Source: Burkholderiales bacterium (GTDB lineage: Bacteria; Pseudomonadota; Gammaproteobacteria; Burkholderiales; Casimicrobiaceae). Taken from it: 60,306 nucleotides of DNA. Position 1 is the first letter of the stretch, and each line of letters opens with the position of its first letter. The position numbers and the translations under genes are program-made. The notes under the pieces were generated by a model. That model was not told the origin of the DNA and did no database searches. It saw nothing but the letters and a program-made list of their open reading frames with translations. The stretch spans positions 1 through 60,306 of the forward strand of contig JANXUB010000117.1 in NCBI GenBank assembly GCA_025352105.1. Reading direction: 5' to 3'. Below, piece by piece: positions 18,137-27,072 of the stretch.

Positions 18137-19005
18137 GTGTTCAGCGCCACGAACAAATCGGCCAAACCCAGCGCCTGCACGCGCGCATTTGCAGGCAACG
18201 CATCGAGCGGGTAGGAACGCAAATCGATCACGCTTTGCCACACGCCGTCTTCCTGTCTTTTCGCGTGGATCAGACCTGCGCGCGCTGGCAACTGGGCTGA
18301 CGTGAACGCAACACGAATCTGCTCCGCTAGTTCATCGCGCGCCCCGTAGAGCTGGATGCGGCCCTGTTCGAGAAACAGCAAATGCGTGACGACGCGCTCA
18401 AGGTCTTCCAGCAGGTGGCTGGAGATCACCACCGTGACCGCCTCGCCGCCCCGCGATTCCTGCTCAAACAGCGAGCGCAAAAAGTCGCGCCGCCCGACCG
18501 GATCAAGGCTCGCGACGGGCTCGTCAAACACCAGCAGTTCCGGCTGATGCGCCAGGGCGAGCACGATGGCGAGACGCTGCTTTTCGCCGGGCGAGAGCTT
18601 CCTGACGCGCATGTCGTCGGGCAGATCGAAGCGTCGGGAGAGCGCCTGAGCGCGTGCCTCAGACCAGCCCGGATAAAGCCCGCCGATCAGCGAAATTTGC
18701 TCGCGCACACGCAGCCAGTCGAACAGCTCCGGCGTTTGCGCCACATAGCCGAGGCGCGCCTTCACGTCGTCGGTCAGCGCGAGGCTCGGGCAACCCAATA
18801 AAGCTGCCGTTCCCGTCTGCGGCACGGTGAGCCCCAGCATGCATTGCAACAGCGACGATTTGCCCGCGCCGTTTCTCCCGACGATGCCGAGCACCGAGCC
18901 CGGCGCGACCGAAAAACTCACGTCGTTTACCACGTTGACTCCCCCGTACGCGAGACTCAAATGATCGACGGTGATCGCGGCTGGAGTGGCGCTTTGCTCA
19001 TTCAT
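18133..19005 (-). CDS. ABC transporter ATP-binding protein
   Basis: This 290-residue ATPase has an intact nucleotide-binding domain: Walker A GRNGAGKS, Q-loop YVAQTPELFDW, signature LSPGEKQR, Walker B LLVFDEP and a switch histidine in ISSHLLEDLE. About 70 further C-terminal residues resemble the regulatory tails of ABC-2 drug or lantibiotic exporters. ATG 19005 (MNEQSATPAAITV) is chosen; it overlaps the end of the GntR gene by 8 bases. A second in-frame ATG lies at 19032. It works with the membrane protein encoded downstream. Confidence 0.92.
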   Translation of the reverse strand: MNEQSATPAAITVDHLSLAYGGVNVVNDVSFSVAPGSVLGIVGRNGAGKSSLLQCMLGLTVPQTGTAALLGCPSLALTDDVKARLGYVAQTPELFDWLRVREQISLIGGLYPGWSEARAQALSRRFDLPDDMRVRKLSPGEKQRLAIVLALAHQPELLVFDEPVASLDPVGRRDFLRSLFEQESRGGEAVTVVISSHLLEDLERVVTHLLFLEQGRIQLYGARDELAEQIRVAFTSAQLPARAGLIHAKRQEDGVWQSVIDLRSYPLDALPANARVQALGLADLFVALNT

Positions 19006-19393
19006 TGGAGGATGCCTTATCGAGAGATTCAAGCGTAAGTTTCAAAGCGGCCAATGCCTGCTTCGGCGTGACACCGAGCTGACGGCTCACCGCCGCTGCG
19101 TGATCGAGCGCGGGTTGCAAGAGCGCAAGCCGCTCATCCAGCGCGGACGCCTCGCCCGCGCGAACGATCATGCCGAGCCCACGCCGCCGCTCGACAACAC
19201 CCTGTTGTTCCAGGAGCGTGTACGCCTTCGACACCGTCATCGGATTGACCACATGCTGCTGCGCGATGGCACGAACAGAGGGCAACTCGTCGCCTGCGCG
19301 CAACGCGCCGGAAGCCACCGCATGCGCCACCTGATCAACGATCTGGCGATAGATCGGGGTCGGGGAAGAAGGGACAAGAGTGAGGCGGAACAC
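18998..19393 (-). CDS. GntR-family regulator, YtrA subfamily
   Basis: At 131 residues it has a full GntR winged-helix (TPIYRQIVDQVAHAVASGAL, LPSVRAIAQQHVVNPMTVSKAYTLLEQQGVVE) and only a short C-terminal helical tail, which is the YtrA pattern. Members repress their own ABC transporter operons, and here the gene is first in such an operon. A candidate operator lies 33-56 bp upstream of the start codon. The inducer is unknown. Confidence 0.92.
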   Translation of the reverse strand: MFRLTLVPSSPTPIYRQIVDQVAHAVASGALRAGDELPSVRAIAQQHVVNPMTVSKAYTLLEQQGVVERRRGLGMIVRAGEASALDERLALLQPALDHAAAVSRQLGVTPKQALAALKLTLESLDKASSNE

Positions 19394-19425
19394 TTTTTTT
19401 GCGCTGCGAATTCGGAGCTTTTTCT

Positions 19426-19449
19426 ACTGTACTAATACTATAATACAGT
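19426..19449 (-). promoter_or_regulatory. Candidate YtrA-type operator and promoter
   Basis: ACTGTA (19426-19431) and TACAGT (19444-19449) form an inverted repeat around an A/T-rich centre, with partial inner symmetry. On the minus strand the centre reads TATTATAGTATTAG, which can hold a -10 element, so binding would block transcription of the gntR-ABC operon. Similar TA-rich operators with this spacing are known for YtrA-type regulators. Confidence 0.55.
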
Positions 19450-19535
19450 TACCGCAAAAAATATGCCGCAATGCGTTTATTTTTTTGAGAAGGCAGTGTT
19501 GGAGGCCGCAGAGCGCGACGACCAACGGTGTCGCG

Positions 19536-20300
19536 CTAGACGGAACGCGCGATGTTCTCGTCGCGATGAAATACGCGCCGATAGCTGACGTAGTCGCTAA
19601 TCATAAGGACGGCTGTCAACGGGACAGCAATCACCATCATGACCATCAGCGCTGCGTTTTTCGAGACATAAAGCATCGGCGATACGCAGGCGGCAACAAC
19701 TAAAAGCAGCAAAAAAATCGTCAGGCTGTAAACCAGCATGGCGAGCCAGTTGGAGAGACACGCGCGACAGGACGTTGCAAGCGCCTGAAAAAAAGTGGCG
19801 TCGGAAAACACAATGAGCGCCGGTGCGAACCAGAGCGCCGCCGTGACCGGCAGCGTTAGTGCCAGCGTAACCAGCATGAATCTAAGCTGCGTCACTGGGT
19901 CCAGCTTCGGCTGCCCGTCGGCCGCAACAATGTCTTCCAGTGCGATGCCGGATGCCAAAAGGCCAATCGTCGCCGCAATCAACACGCCGAGAAGATACAC
20001 ACCGCCCAGCGGCAAAAGCGCCTTCAAATTGGATTTGAATCCGGCAAACAGATGCCTCGCTTCAGGCAATTCACCGCGCTCGTGATGCCACGCAGCCGCA
20101 AGAAAACCAACCGAAAGCACAGGCTTCAGGAAGACAAAAAGCAGGCCGCCAGAGATGACTGACGCGATCTGCATGATGAGCAGAAACAACGCCGCAATCG
20201 AGGTATAGCGCAGCCACTGAGAGCGGAAAATTCGCATCGAGCTGCGAAGCCATTCGAAGCCCTCAGCAGCTGGTGCGATGGAAAAGTTCAGCGGATTCAT
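19536..20300 (-). CDS. BPSS1780-family membrane protein
   Basis: The 254-residue protein has about six hydrophobic helices and the family features: an N-terminal GFEWLRSSMRIFRSQW, LKPVLSVGFLAAAWHHERGE and a final YVSYRRVFHRDE. It is a conserved inner-membrane family of betaproteobacteria with no established function. Its ATG overlaps the last four bases of thrB (ATGA), so it is cotranslated with homoserine kinase. Confidence 0.85.
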   Translation of the reverse strand: MNPLNFSIAPAAEGFEWLRSSMRIFRSQWLRYTSIAALFLLIMQIASVISGGLLFVFLKPVLSVGFLAAAWHHERGELPEARHLFAGFKSNLKALLPLGGVYLLGVLIAATIGLLASGIALEDIVAADGQPKLDPVTQLRFMLVTLALTLPVTAALWFAPALIVFSDATFFQALATSCRACLSNWLAMLVYSLTIFLLLLVVAACVSPMLYVSKNAALMVMMVIAVPLTAVLMISDYVSYRRVFHRDENIARSV

Positions 20301-21259
20301 GGAGCGTCGGGGGAAAGATCAGCAGGCCAATGCGCAGGTTGCTCAATGCGAAGGCGCAGAATTCGCTCGAATACCGCAGGGTCGTGCGGCGTGTTGATCT
20401 CGGCAGCGCGCGGCAAATGCAGGTCATACAATCGCGACAACCAGAACCGAAGCGCGCCCGCACGCAGAAGCGCCGGCCAGGCCGCTTGCTCGGCTTCAGA
20501 CAATGGTCGCACTGCGTAGTAGGCGGCTAGCAATGCCGTGAGCAGCGGGCCGACAAACCGCCCCTCTGCATCTACGCACCAGTCGTTTGCGGTAATCGCG
20601 AGGTCGTAGGCGAACTCGTCGGTCGCGGCAAAACCAAAATCGATCAACCCGCTGAGACGGTCTCCGTCAAACAACACGTTATCGCGGAATAAATCGGCGT
20701 GAATTGCGCCATTCGGCAGACGCGTCTGGCGACGTTCACGCTGAAATTTCAGCTCATCTTCGATCAGCGCATTTTGTTCTGGCGACACAAATGCGCGCAC
20801 CGAGCGCGATGTCGCCAACGTCCACGCTGGCCCACGCTTATTGCTGATACGCGTGCGAAACGTGTGGCTAGCCGCGTGCAGAAGCCCAAGTTCGCGGCCC
20901 ACCGCCGCGCAGTGTATTGCTGACGGCTGCATGCTGGGACGACCGGAGATGCGCTCTGTGAGCGCTGCGGGTCGGCCATTGAGAATCGAGAACAAACCAC
21001 CGGTGCGATCTGCGATGGGTGTTGGCACGGCAACGCCCGACTTCGCCAGATGCGCCGTGAAGTTCAGGTAGAACGGTAGGTCTTCAGCGGGGACCCGTTC
21101 ATACAGCGTCAGCACAAACTCGCCGTCGGCGGTGCTTAAAAAATAATTGGTGTTCTCGATACCTTCCGAGATCGGCGTCAACGCCCGCACGTTGCCCACG
21201 GAAAACCGTATCAGCCATGCAGAAACTTCGGACTCTGTAACTCGGGTAAAAACTGACAT
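20297..21259 (-). CDS. thrB: Homoserine kinase (APH-fold ThrB)
   Basis: This 320-residue enzyme makes O-phosphohomoserine for threonine synthesis. It belongs to the aminoglycoside-phosphotransferase-like ThrB found in many proteobacteria, not the GHMP type. Signatures are the N-terminal MSVFTRVTESEVSAWL, EGIENTNYFL, the catalytic GAIHADLFRDNVLF (Brenner-type HxDxxxxN) and LIDFGFAATDEFAYDLA. The start at 21259 is chosen over an in-frame ATG 42 bp upstream by family length. It is followed by the BPSS1780-type gene with a 4-bp overlap. A DUF2782 gene lies upstream, a common betaproteobacterial neighbourhood. Confidence 0.95.
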   Translation of the reverse strand: MSVFTRVTESEVSAWLIRFSVGNVRALTPISEGIENTNYFLSTADGEFVLTLYERVPAEDLPFYLNFTAHLAKSGVAVPTPIADRTGGLFSILNGRPAALTERISGRPSMQPSAIHCAAVGRELGLLHAASHTFRTRISNKRGPAWTLATSRSVRAFVSPEQNALIEDELKFQRERRQTRLPNGAIHADLFRDNVLFDGDRLSGLIDFGFAATDEFAYDLAITANDWCVDAEGRFVGPLLTALLAAYYAVRPLSEAEQAAWPALLRAGALRFWLSRLYDLHLPRAAEINTPHDPAVFERILRLRIEQPAHWPADLSPDAP

Positions 21260-21365
21260 GCAGGCAGGTAGACAATCGTATGAGGGGCGGCGGGCCGCCA
21301 ATGGCGAACAGACTTGGAGCTTAACGGCTTTTAAAAATAAAGCCTGTGCCTGGAGCGGTCAGGAT

Positions 21366-21773
21366 CTAGAAACGGAACAGTTCCCACGTAGAAGGCGTCA
21401 GGCGCTTGACACCATTGCCCGATTGCCGGTCTGTGCGACCTGCGTCGGGATCGACTACGGTGTAGCCCTTGCCACCGCCCACACTCACGTGCGCGCTGGC
21501 CAACCGGCCCTGAATGCGCTCTTCGCTAACGATCACCGATCCGGAGGCATTGGCGAAGCGGCCCGAAGCGACCGCACCCGTGGTTCCGCTAGTTGTATTG
21601 CTGATCACTTTTTCCGGTGCCAGCTGGGGCGAGCCGTCGGGCACTTCGGTTGACGGAGCAATCACAAGCGGGCTCAGCGCAGTTTGCGCGGAAACCGATG
21701 CCGCGAGCACAAAACACCCAGCGGCTGCACATGCAGCAGTCTGTAAGCGCAGACGAAACATAAACGTTTTCAT
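21366..21773 (-). CDS. DUF2782-like exported protein
   Basis: The 135-residue protein has a signal peptide (QTAACAAAGCFVLAASVSAQ). Its C-terminal half follows the DUF2782 pattern: a VxVSEERIQGR strand pair, GKGYTVVDPDAGR and a terminal PSTWELFRF. In related bacteria this family is encoded next to thrB and polA, and here thrB lies 106 bp downstream. Function is unknown; a periplasmic role is inferred from the signal. A short stem (GGCTTT/AAAGCC, 21326-21344) lies between it and thrB. Confidence 0.75.
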   Translation of the reverse strand: MKTFMFRLRLQTAACAAAGCFVLAASVSAQTALSPLVIAPSTEVPDGSPQLAPEKVISNTTSGTTGAVASGRFANASGSVIVSEERIQGRLASAHVSVGGGKGYTVVDPDAGRTDRQSGNGVKRLTPSTWELFRF

Positions 21774-21815
21774 ATGAATACCATTGTACTGGTGCGACTG
21801 CGGTTCCGGCGGGAG

Positions 21816-22307
21816 TCAAACAGCCGTTAGAACCGCAAGTAAAACACTCGCCTGCGCAGCAATTCCCTCACCACGCCCGGTGAAGCCCAGTTGCTCAGTC
21901 GTCGTAGCCTTGACATTGATTGCGTCGTTCGCCACACCACAGTCAAGAGCGATATTTGCCTGCATTTGCACTATGTGCGGTGCCATTTTTGGGGCTTGAG
22001 CAATGATCGTGGCATCAATGTTGCCGACTTGCCAGCCTGCCTCACGTACGCGTTGCACTACGGCGCGCAGCAGCGTGCGGCTGTCAGCGCCCTTGTACGT
22101 AGGATCGCTATCCGGAAAATGCTTGCCGATGTCGCCGAGCGCCGCCGCACCGAGCAATGCGTCGGCAATCGCATGCAACAGCACATCCGCGTCCGAATGT
22201 CCGAGCAAGCCGTGCTCGTACGGGATACTCACGCCACCGATGATCAGCGCGCGTCCGGCCACCAGTTGATGCACGTCAAATCCGGTTCCCACGCGAAACG
22301 GCACCAT
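21816..22307 (-). CDS. ispF: 2-C-methyl-D-erythritol 2,4-cyclodiphosphate synthase
   Basis: IspF catalyses the cyclisation step of the MEP isoprenoid pathway. The metal ligands GTGFDVHQL and [15 protein letters not shown] and the C-terminal [19 protein letters not shown] are intact. Two starts are possible. ATG 22307 gives 163 residues. TTG 22313 directly follows the ispD stop (TAATTG) and lies close behind a GAGGGGG ribosome-binding site. I give the ATG. It is the third gene of an mrp-ispD-ispF run. Confidence 0.95.
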   Translation of the reverse strand: MVPFRVGTGFDVHQLVAGRALIIGGVSIPYEHGLLGHSDADVLLHAIADALLGAAALGDIGKHFPDSDPTYKGADSRTLLRAVVQRVREAGWQVGNIDATIIAQAPKMAPHIVQMQANIALDCGVANDAINVKATTTEQLGFTGRGEGIAAQASVLLAVLTAV

Positions 22308-22313
22308 GCTCAA

Positions 22314-23018
22314 TTACCCCCTCGCATTCGTTAGATAAAACTCGGCCAACTCGGCGTCTTCCGGCAGTGTAATTTTGATGTTCCGCGCGCTGCCTGCGAC
22401 CAAAAGCGGCGTCATGCCGAGCGCTTCAATCGCCTGGGCTTCGTCGGTCACGTCGGGCGACGCATTAAGCGCATGAACGAGCGTTTCGTAACGAAACATT
22501 TGCGGCGTTTGCGCCCGCCACATATTTTCGCGGGAAATCGTTTCTGCAATTTCGTTGTCAGCGGTGCCGCGCTTAAGCGTGTCGGCGACCGGCGTTGCCA
22601 GCAAACCACCGACGCCATGAGCGCCAGCCGATTCAATGAGTCGGCCCACATCACTTGCTAACACGCAGGGGCGTGCCGCATCGTGCACTAACACCCACGC
22701 GTCACGCTTGACCTGTTTTGAAATCGCGGCGAGCGCGCTCTGCACGGTTTCCGCCCGGGTCGCGCCAGCACATCGCAAAAACGTGACGCCGGGAACAGCG
22801 GCTGCAACCTCGTCAGCACGCGCGTCATCAGCCTGTACATTGACAAAAATGTGCTCAATCGCTGCGCACGATTGCAACGCGCGAAGCGAGTGCTCAATCA
22901 CCGTGCGGCCAGCGATCACGCTGTATTGCTTGGGAGTGGCAGCACCGTAGCGCGCGCCGCTGCCGCCCGCCGGGACAATTGCTACGCAGCCAAAACGTCG
23001 CTGAACGCCAGCGGTCAA
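22314..23018 (-). CDS. ispD: 2-C-methyl-D-erythritol 4-phosphate cytidylyltransferase
   Basis: IspD transfers CMP to methylerythritol phosphate. The CTP-binding loop PAGGSGARYGAATPKQY, the conserved LVHDAARPCV and the RAQTPQMF segment identify it. The start is an unusual TTG at 23018 whose last two bases overlap the stop of mrp (TTGA). No ATG or GTG occurs in frame before the catalytic loop, so the rare start and coupling to mrp seem real. Length is 234 residues, normal for the family. Confidence 0.94.
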   Translation of the reverse strand: MTAGVQRRFGCVAIVPAGGSGARYGAATPKQYSVIAGRTVIEHSLRALQSCAAIEHIFVNVQADDARADEVAAAVPGVTFLRCAGATRAETVQSALAAISKQVKRDAWVLVHDAARPCVLASDVGRLIESAGAHGVGGLLATPVADTLKRGTADNEIAETISRENMWRAQTPQMFRYETLVHALNASPDVTDEAQAIEALGMTPLLVAGSARNIKITLPEDAELAEFYLTNARG

Positions 23019-24094
23019 TTCACAACCTTGATCGATGGAAACTTCGCAGTGTGATCTTCGCTCTTTTGCGCGATAAAAATGGCAACCTTGCGAGCGATCT
23101 CGCGATAGATCGCGGCGACTTTTCCGTCAGGATCGGCGACGACGGTCGGACGCCCACTGTCCGCCTGCTCGCGAATCGAGCCTTCAAGCGGCAACGCACC
23201 CAGGAACGGCACGTTGTAATCGCGACACATGGCCTTGCCACCACCCTCACCAAAGATCGGTTCGACGTGACCACAGTTGGAGCACACATGCGTGCTCATG
23301 TTCTCCACGATGCCGACAATCGGAATGCCGACTTTGTCGAACATTTTGAGACCTTTGCGCGCATCGATCACCGCGATTTCCTGCGGCGTTGTCACGATCA
23401 CGGCCCCGGTCACTGGCACCTTCTGCGACAACGTGAGCTGAATGTCACCCGTACCGGGCGGCATGTCGATCACCAGATAATCAAGATCGCGCCAGTTGGT
23501 GTCGGACAAGAGTTGCTCCAACGCCTGCGTCACCATCGGCCCGCGCCACACCATGGGCGTATCGGTGTCGATCAAAAAACCAATCGACATCGCCTGAATT
23601 CCGTGCGCCTCCATCGGCTCCAGCGTCTTGCCGTCAGCGCTTTCCGGGCGGCCAGTGATACCCAGCATTTGCGGCTGCGACGGGCCGTATATATCGGCGT
23701 CCAGAATGCCGATATTTGCGCCTTCAGCAGCAAGCGCCAGTGCGAGATTAACCGCCGTTGTGCTCTTGCCGACGCCGCCTTTACCGGACGCCACCGCGAT
23801 GATGTTTTTAATTCCGGGTTTGAGTTTTACGCCGCGTTGAACGGCATGCGAAACCACACGATGCGACACGGTCACCGTGACCTTACCGATGCCCGCAAGG
23901 CCGCGCAGATGCTGCGTCACGACCTGTCGCAACGTGTCGTACTGGCTCTTCGCCGGATAGCCGACCACGACTTCGACGGCGACATCGTTACCGTCAATGG
24001 CCACGCGTTTGATCGATTTGTCTTTAATGAAATCGCGCCCCGTGTTCGGGTCAATACAAAAGGCGAGAGAGGAAAGTACGTCTGATTCAGTCAT
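23015..24094 (-). CDS. mrp: Iron-sulfur cluster carrier ATPase Mrp/ApbC
   Basis: Mrp is a P-loop ATPase that carries Fe-S clusters to apoproteins. The 359-residue protein has an N-terminal MIP18-like region (residues about 1-90), then the deviant Walker A GKGGVGKST, VIDMPPGTGD and the cluster-binding CSNC motif in THVCSNCGH. ATG 24094 (MTESDVLSSL) is used; upstream in-frame codons read through an intergenic repeat. It is divergent from metG, as in many proteobacteria. Confidence 0.95.
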   Translation of the reverse strand: MTESDVLSSLAFCIDPNTGRDFIKDKSIKRVAIDGNDVAVEVVVGYPAKSQYDTLRQVVTQHLRGLAGIGKVTVTVSHRVVSHAVQRGVKLKPGIKNIIAVASGKGGVGKSTTAVNLALALAAEGANIGILDADIYGPSQPQMLGITGRPESADGKTLEPMEAHGIQAMSIGFLIDTDTPMVWRGPMVTQALEQLLSDTNWRDLDYLVIDMPPGTGDIQLTLSQKVPVTGAVIVTTPQEIAVIDARKGLKMFDKVGIPIVGIVENMSTHVCSNCGHVEPIFGEGGGKAMCRDYNVPFLGALPLEGSIREQADSGRPTVVADPDGKVAAIYREIARKVAIFIAQKSEDHTAKFPSIKVVN

Positions 24095-24141
24095 GGTGAG
24101 TAGTTTATCTGGCATGCGCGCTCGCAACGCCGCCCGGGTTC

Positions 24142-24210
24142 TTGTGGGCGGGGTTCCACCCCGACATCGTGACCTTGACGCAGCCTTTCGGGGTGGAACC
24201 CCTCCCACAA
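24142..24210. repeat. REP-like palindrome in the mrp/metG promoter region
   Basis: Two 23-bp arms (24142-24164 and 24188-24210) are complementary except at one position, around a 23-base loop. Each arm reads TTGTGGG, one base, GGGTTCCACCCCGA, with a smaller GGGGTTCCACCCC palindrome inside. This is the form of a paired REP element. It sits in the 191-bp divergent region and differs in sequence from the other repeats listed. Confidence 0.75.
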
Positions 24211-24285
24211 AGGGCAGAAGAAGGGCATTTTGTTACCATCGACCGCTTGTTTTAGGCGCTTACGCCATTGTCAACACCACAACTC

Positions 24286-26547
24286 ATGACCGCCGACCTT
24301 ACCCATTCCGCCGCGCCTGACACAAAGCGCCGCATCTTCGTCACCACCGCCCTGCCCTACGCGAACGGCAAGTTCCACCTGGGCCACATGATGGAGTACA
24401 TCCAGGCAGACATCTGGGTGCGGTTTCAGCGGATGCGCGGGCACGAGGTGCATTGGGTTTGCGCGGACGACACGCACGGCGCGCCGATCATGATCGCGGC
24501 GGAAAAAGCGGGCAAATCGCCGCAGGAATTTGTCGCCGAAATCGCCGCAACAAGGAGGGAATATCTCGACGGATTTCACCTGTCCATCGACAACTGGCAT
24601 TCCACCGATTCGCTGGAAAACGTTGAGCTGGCGCAGGACATTTATCTCAAGCTGAAAGCGGCTGGCTTCATCGCGACAAAAACGATTGAGCAGTTTTACG
24701 ATCCGGTCAAAGGCATGTTTCTGCCGGATCGCTACATTAAGGGCGAATGCCCGAAATGCGGCACCAAGGATCAGTACGGCGATTCGTGCGAGAACTGTGG
24801 CGCGGTATACGCGCCGACTGATCTTAAAAATCCGTACTCCACGCTCTCCGGCGCTGCCCCCAAGATGCGCTCCAGCGAGCACTTTTTCTTCAAACTCTCC
24901 GATCCAAAATGCGTTGAGTTTTTGCGCGAATGGACGGATGGTGCCAACGGTTTGGATCGTCACGGCAAGAAGCGCCTGCAATCGGAAATCATCGCTAAGA
25001 CCAAAGAGTGGCTCGGTGAAGACGGCAAGATGGGCGACTGGGACATTTCGCGCGACGCGCCGTATTTCGGCATCCCGATTCCCGATGAACCGGGTAAATA
25101 TTTTTATGTCTGGCTTGATGCGCCGGTCGGCTACCTCGCCTCACTGAAAAATTACTTCGAGACGGGCAAAGCTAAAGCCAATGGCGAATCGCGTACGTTC
25201 GCCGAATTCATGGCTGCCGACGACACCGAGCAGATTCATTTCATCGGCAAGGACATCGTGTATTTCCACGTGCTGTTCTGGCCCGCGATGCTCAAGTATT
25301 CGGGCTACAAAGTGCCGGACAGCGTGAACGTCCACGGCTTCGTCACTGTGAGTGGCGAGAAGATGAGCAAGAGCCGGGGTACGGGCATTGATCCGCTCAA
25401 GTATCTGCAATTGGGCATGAATCCCGAGTGGCTGCGGTATTACCTCGCGGCCAAGCTCAATGCGAACGTGGAGGACATCGATTTCACTGCCGAAGATTTC
25501 ATGGCACGGGTGAATTCGGACTTGATTGGCAAGTTTGTCAACATCGCGAGTCGGTGCGCGCGATTGCTGTCCAGCCATTGCAACGGAGAGCTGCTCTCAC
25601 GCTCGCTTCTTGCGTCGGGCAATGCGGTCGATGATCGAAAATACATCCAGGTTTTCGAGCAAATTGCGGCGAACGCTAAAGCAATCCTTTCGCTCTACGA
25701 CGCAAGGGAGTTCGGCAAAGCGATCCGTTCGATCATGGCGCTCGCCGACCAAGCCAATCGCTTTGTGGACGAAGCAGCGCCTTGGACGATTGCTAAGCGA
25801 CTCAGTGGCAGCGATGATCTGAGCAGTGACTGGGTCGCGCTACAACAGATTTGTTCAGCGGCGTTGCATATGTTCTTTGACTTGACCGTAATGCTGAAAC
25901 CGGTTCTACCTTCGCTTGCGGAGGGCGTTGAGAAATGGGCAGGAGTGGATTCGTTCGCGTGGCAGGTTCCGGCACTCAACACGGACAATACAACCCGCCT
26001 GAACGCGTTCGCCCACCTCATGTCCCGCGTAGATGAAAAGCAACTCGACGAACTCTTCGGCCTCCTCCCAGAAGCAACCGAAAAGGCCACCAAGCCACAG
26101 CCCGCATCCAAAGGCGCTTCCGGCGGCAATGCTGCCACGAAGCCCGCCACACAAGGGCTACAAGCCAACGCATCAGAAAAATCAGGCGAATTCATCAGCA
26201 TCGACGATTTCACAAAAATCGATCTGCGCATCGCCAAAATCGTCAATGCTGAACACGTTGAAGGCGGCGACAAGTTGCTGCGCCTGACACTGGACGTGGG
26301 TGAAACTGACGCTTCGGGTCAACCGAAACTACGCCATGTTTTCTCGGGTATCAAGTCCGCCTATGCGCCGGAAAACCTGGTCGGACAAATGACCGTAGTA
26401 GTGGCCAATCTGGCCCCGCGCAAAATGAAATTCGGCATGTCTGAAGGCATGGTGCTTGCTGCATCTGACAAAGACGGCAACAATGCGTCGGGGCTGTACA
26501 TTTTGAATCCGCACGCTGGCGCACAGGCCGGTATGAAAGTCACGTAG
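24286..26547 (+). CDS. metG: Methionyl-tRNA synthetase
   Basis: MetG charges initiator and elongator tRNA-Met. The 753-residue protein shows [15 protein letters not shown] (HIGH motif), the zinc knuckle CPKCG...CENCG, the catalytic KMSKS in [11 protein letters not shown], and a C-terminal EMAP/Trbp111-type tRNA-binding domain ([20 protein letters not shown]), so it is the long dimeric form. A Lys/Ala/Pro-rich linker joins the parts at about residue 605. An in-frame TTG lies at 24268; ATG 24286 is chosen. Confidence 0.97.
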   Translation: MTADLTHSAAPDTKRRIFVTTALPYANGKFHLGHMMEYIQADIWVRFQRMRGHEVHWVCADDTHGAPIMIAAEKAGKSPQEFVAEIAATRREYLDGFHLSIDNWHSTDSLENVELAQDIYLKLKAAGFIATKTIEQFYDPVKGMFLPDRYIKGECPKCGTKDQYGDSCENCGAVYAPTDLKNPYSTLSGAAPKMRSSEHFFFKLSDPKCVEFLREWTDGANGLDRHGKKRLQSEIIAKTKEWLGEDGKMGDWDISRDAPYFGIPIPDEPGKYFYVWLDAPVGYLASLKNYFETGKAKANGESRTFAEFMAADDTEQIHFIGKDIVYFHVLFWPAMLKYSGYKVPDSVNVHGFVTVSGEKMSKSRGTGIDPLKYLQLGMNPEWLRYYLAAKLNANVEDIDFTAEDFMARVNSDLIGKFVNIASRCARLLSSHCNGELLSRSLLASGNAVDDRKYIQVFEQIAANAKAILSLYDAREFGKAIRSIMALADQANRFVDEAAPWTIAKRLSGSDDLSSDWVALQQICSAALHMFFDLTVMLKPVLPSLAEGVEKWAGVDSFAWQVPALNTDNTTRLNAFAHLMSRVDEKQLDELFGLLPEATEKATKPQPASKGASGGNAATKPATQGLQANASEKSGEFISIDDFTKIDLRIAKIVNAEHVEGGDKLLRLTLDVGETDASGQPKLRHVFSGIKSAYAPENLVGQMTVVVANLAPRKMKFGMSEGMVLAASDKDGNNASGLYILNPHAGAQAGMKVT

Positions 26548-26551
26548 AAAC

Positions 26552-27055
26552 ATGTTTGCTGCGACGCGCACGGTATTCGAGCAGGACAAATACAAGATAT
26601 TGAAGGCGAGCTCGCGTGACGCGCCGATCGTGTCCGCGCTCACCAACGGCGACTGGTCGGAGCGGGTCGCGATTTCGAGCCGTAAAAAAGTGGCCAACCC
26701 GACGCAGATTGCCGACGATCTGCGGGCAGGCGGTGGTCTGGTGCTCTATCGCAACAAATTGCCAGTCGCGGCGCTGTCCTACGTGCGCGCACGCGACGGC
26801 AGCTGGGAGTTACGTCGCCTCGGCGTGACTCGCTCGTTTTCCGGTCGGGGCTTCACTAGCCTGTTGCTCAACACCCTTGAAAAGCTCGCGCATAACGAGG
26901 AGGTTCGCGCGATCCGGATTCCGGTCGACACGTATTCGCCGCAATACCGCGCATATTTTGAAAAAATGGGCTTTTCAGTCGATGCGGACCGCACGTTTTC
27001 GACGGTTTTCGCGAGCGCATTGCAGCCGATCCGTATGTGTAAGGTCGTCGGCTAG
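26552..27055 (+). CDS. GNAT-like N-acetyltransferase
   Basis: The 167-residue protein has the acetyltransferase plan: LVLYRNKLPVAALSYVRARDGSWELRRLGVTRSFSGRGFTSLLLN, where the R-S-F-S-G-R-G-F stretch is the acetyl-CoA pyrophosphate loop (consensus R/QxxGxG/A). The late segment YSPQYRAYFEKMGFSVDAD is typical of motif B. The substrate is unknown. It begins 4 bases after the metG stop and is probably cotranscribed, though no strong ribosome-binding site is visible. Confidence 0.8.
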   Translation: MFAATRTVFEQDKYKILKASSRDAPIVSALTNGDWSERVAISSRKKVANPTQIADDLRAGGGLVLYRNKLPVAALSYVRARDGSWELRRLGVTRSFSGRGFTSLLLNTLEKLAHNEEVRAIRIPVDTYSPQYRAYFEKMGFSVDADRTFSTVFASALQPIRMCKVVG

Positions 27056-27072
27056 GAGCGTAAAACACGCTT

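Noticed and set aside
22979..24085. A 368-residue frame opposite mrp
   Set aside because: It lies almost wholly antisense to the conserved mrp gene and has His/Arg-rich, non-protein-like composition.
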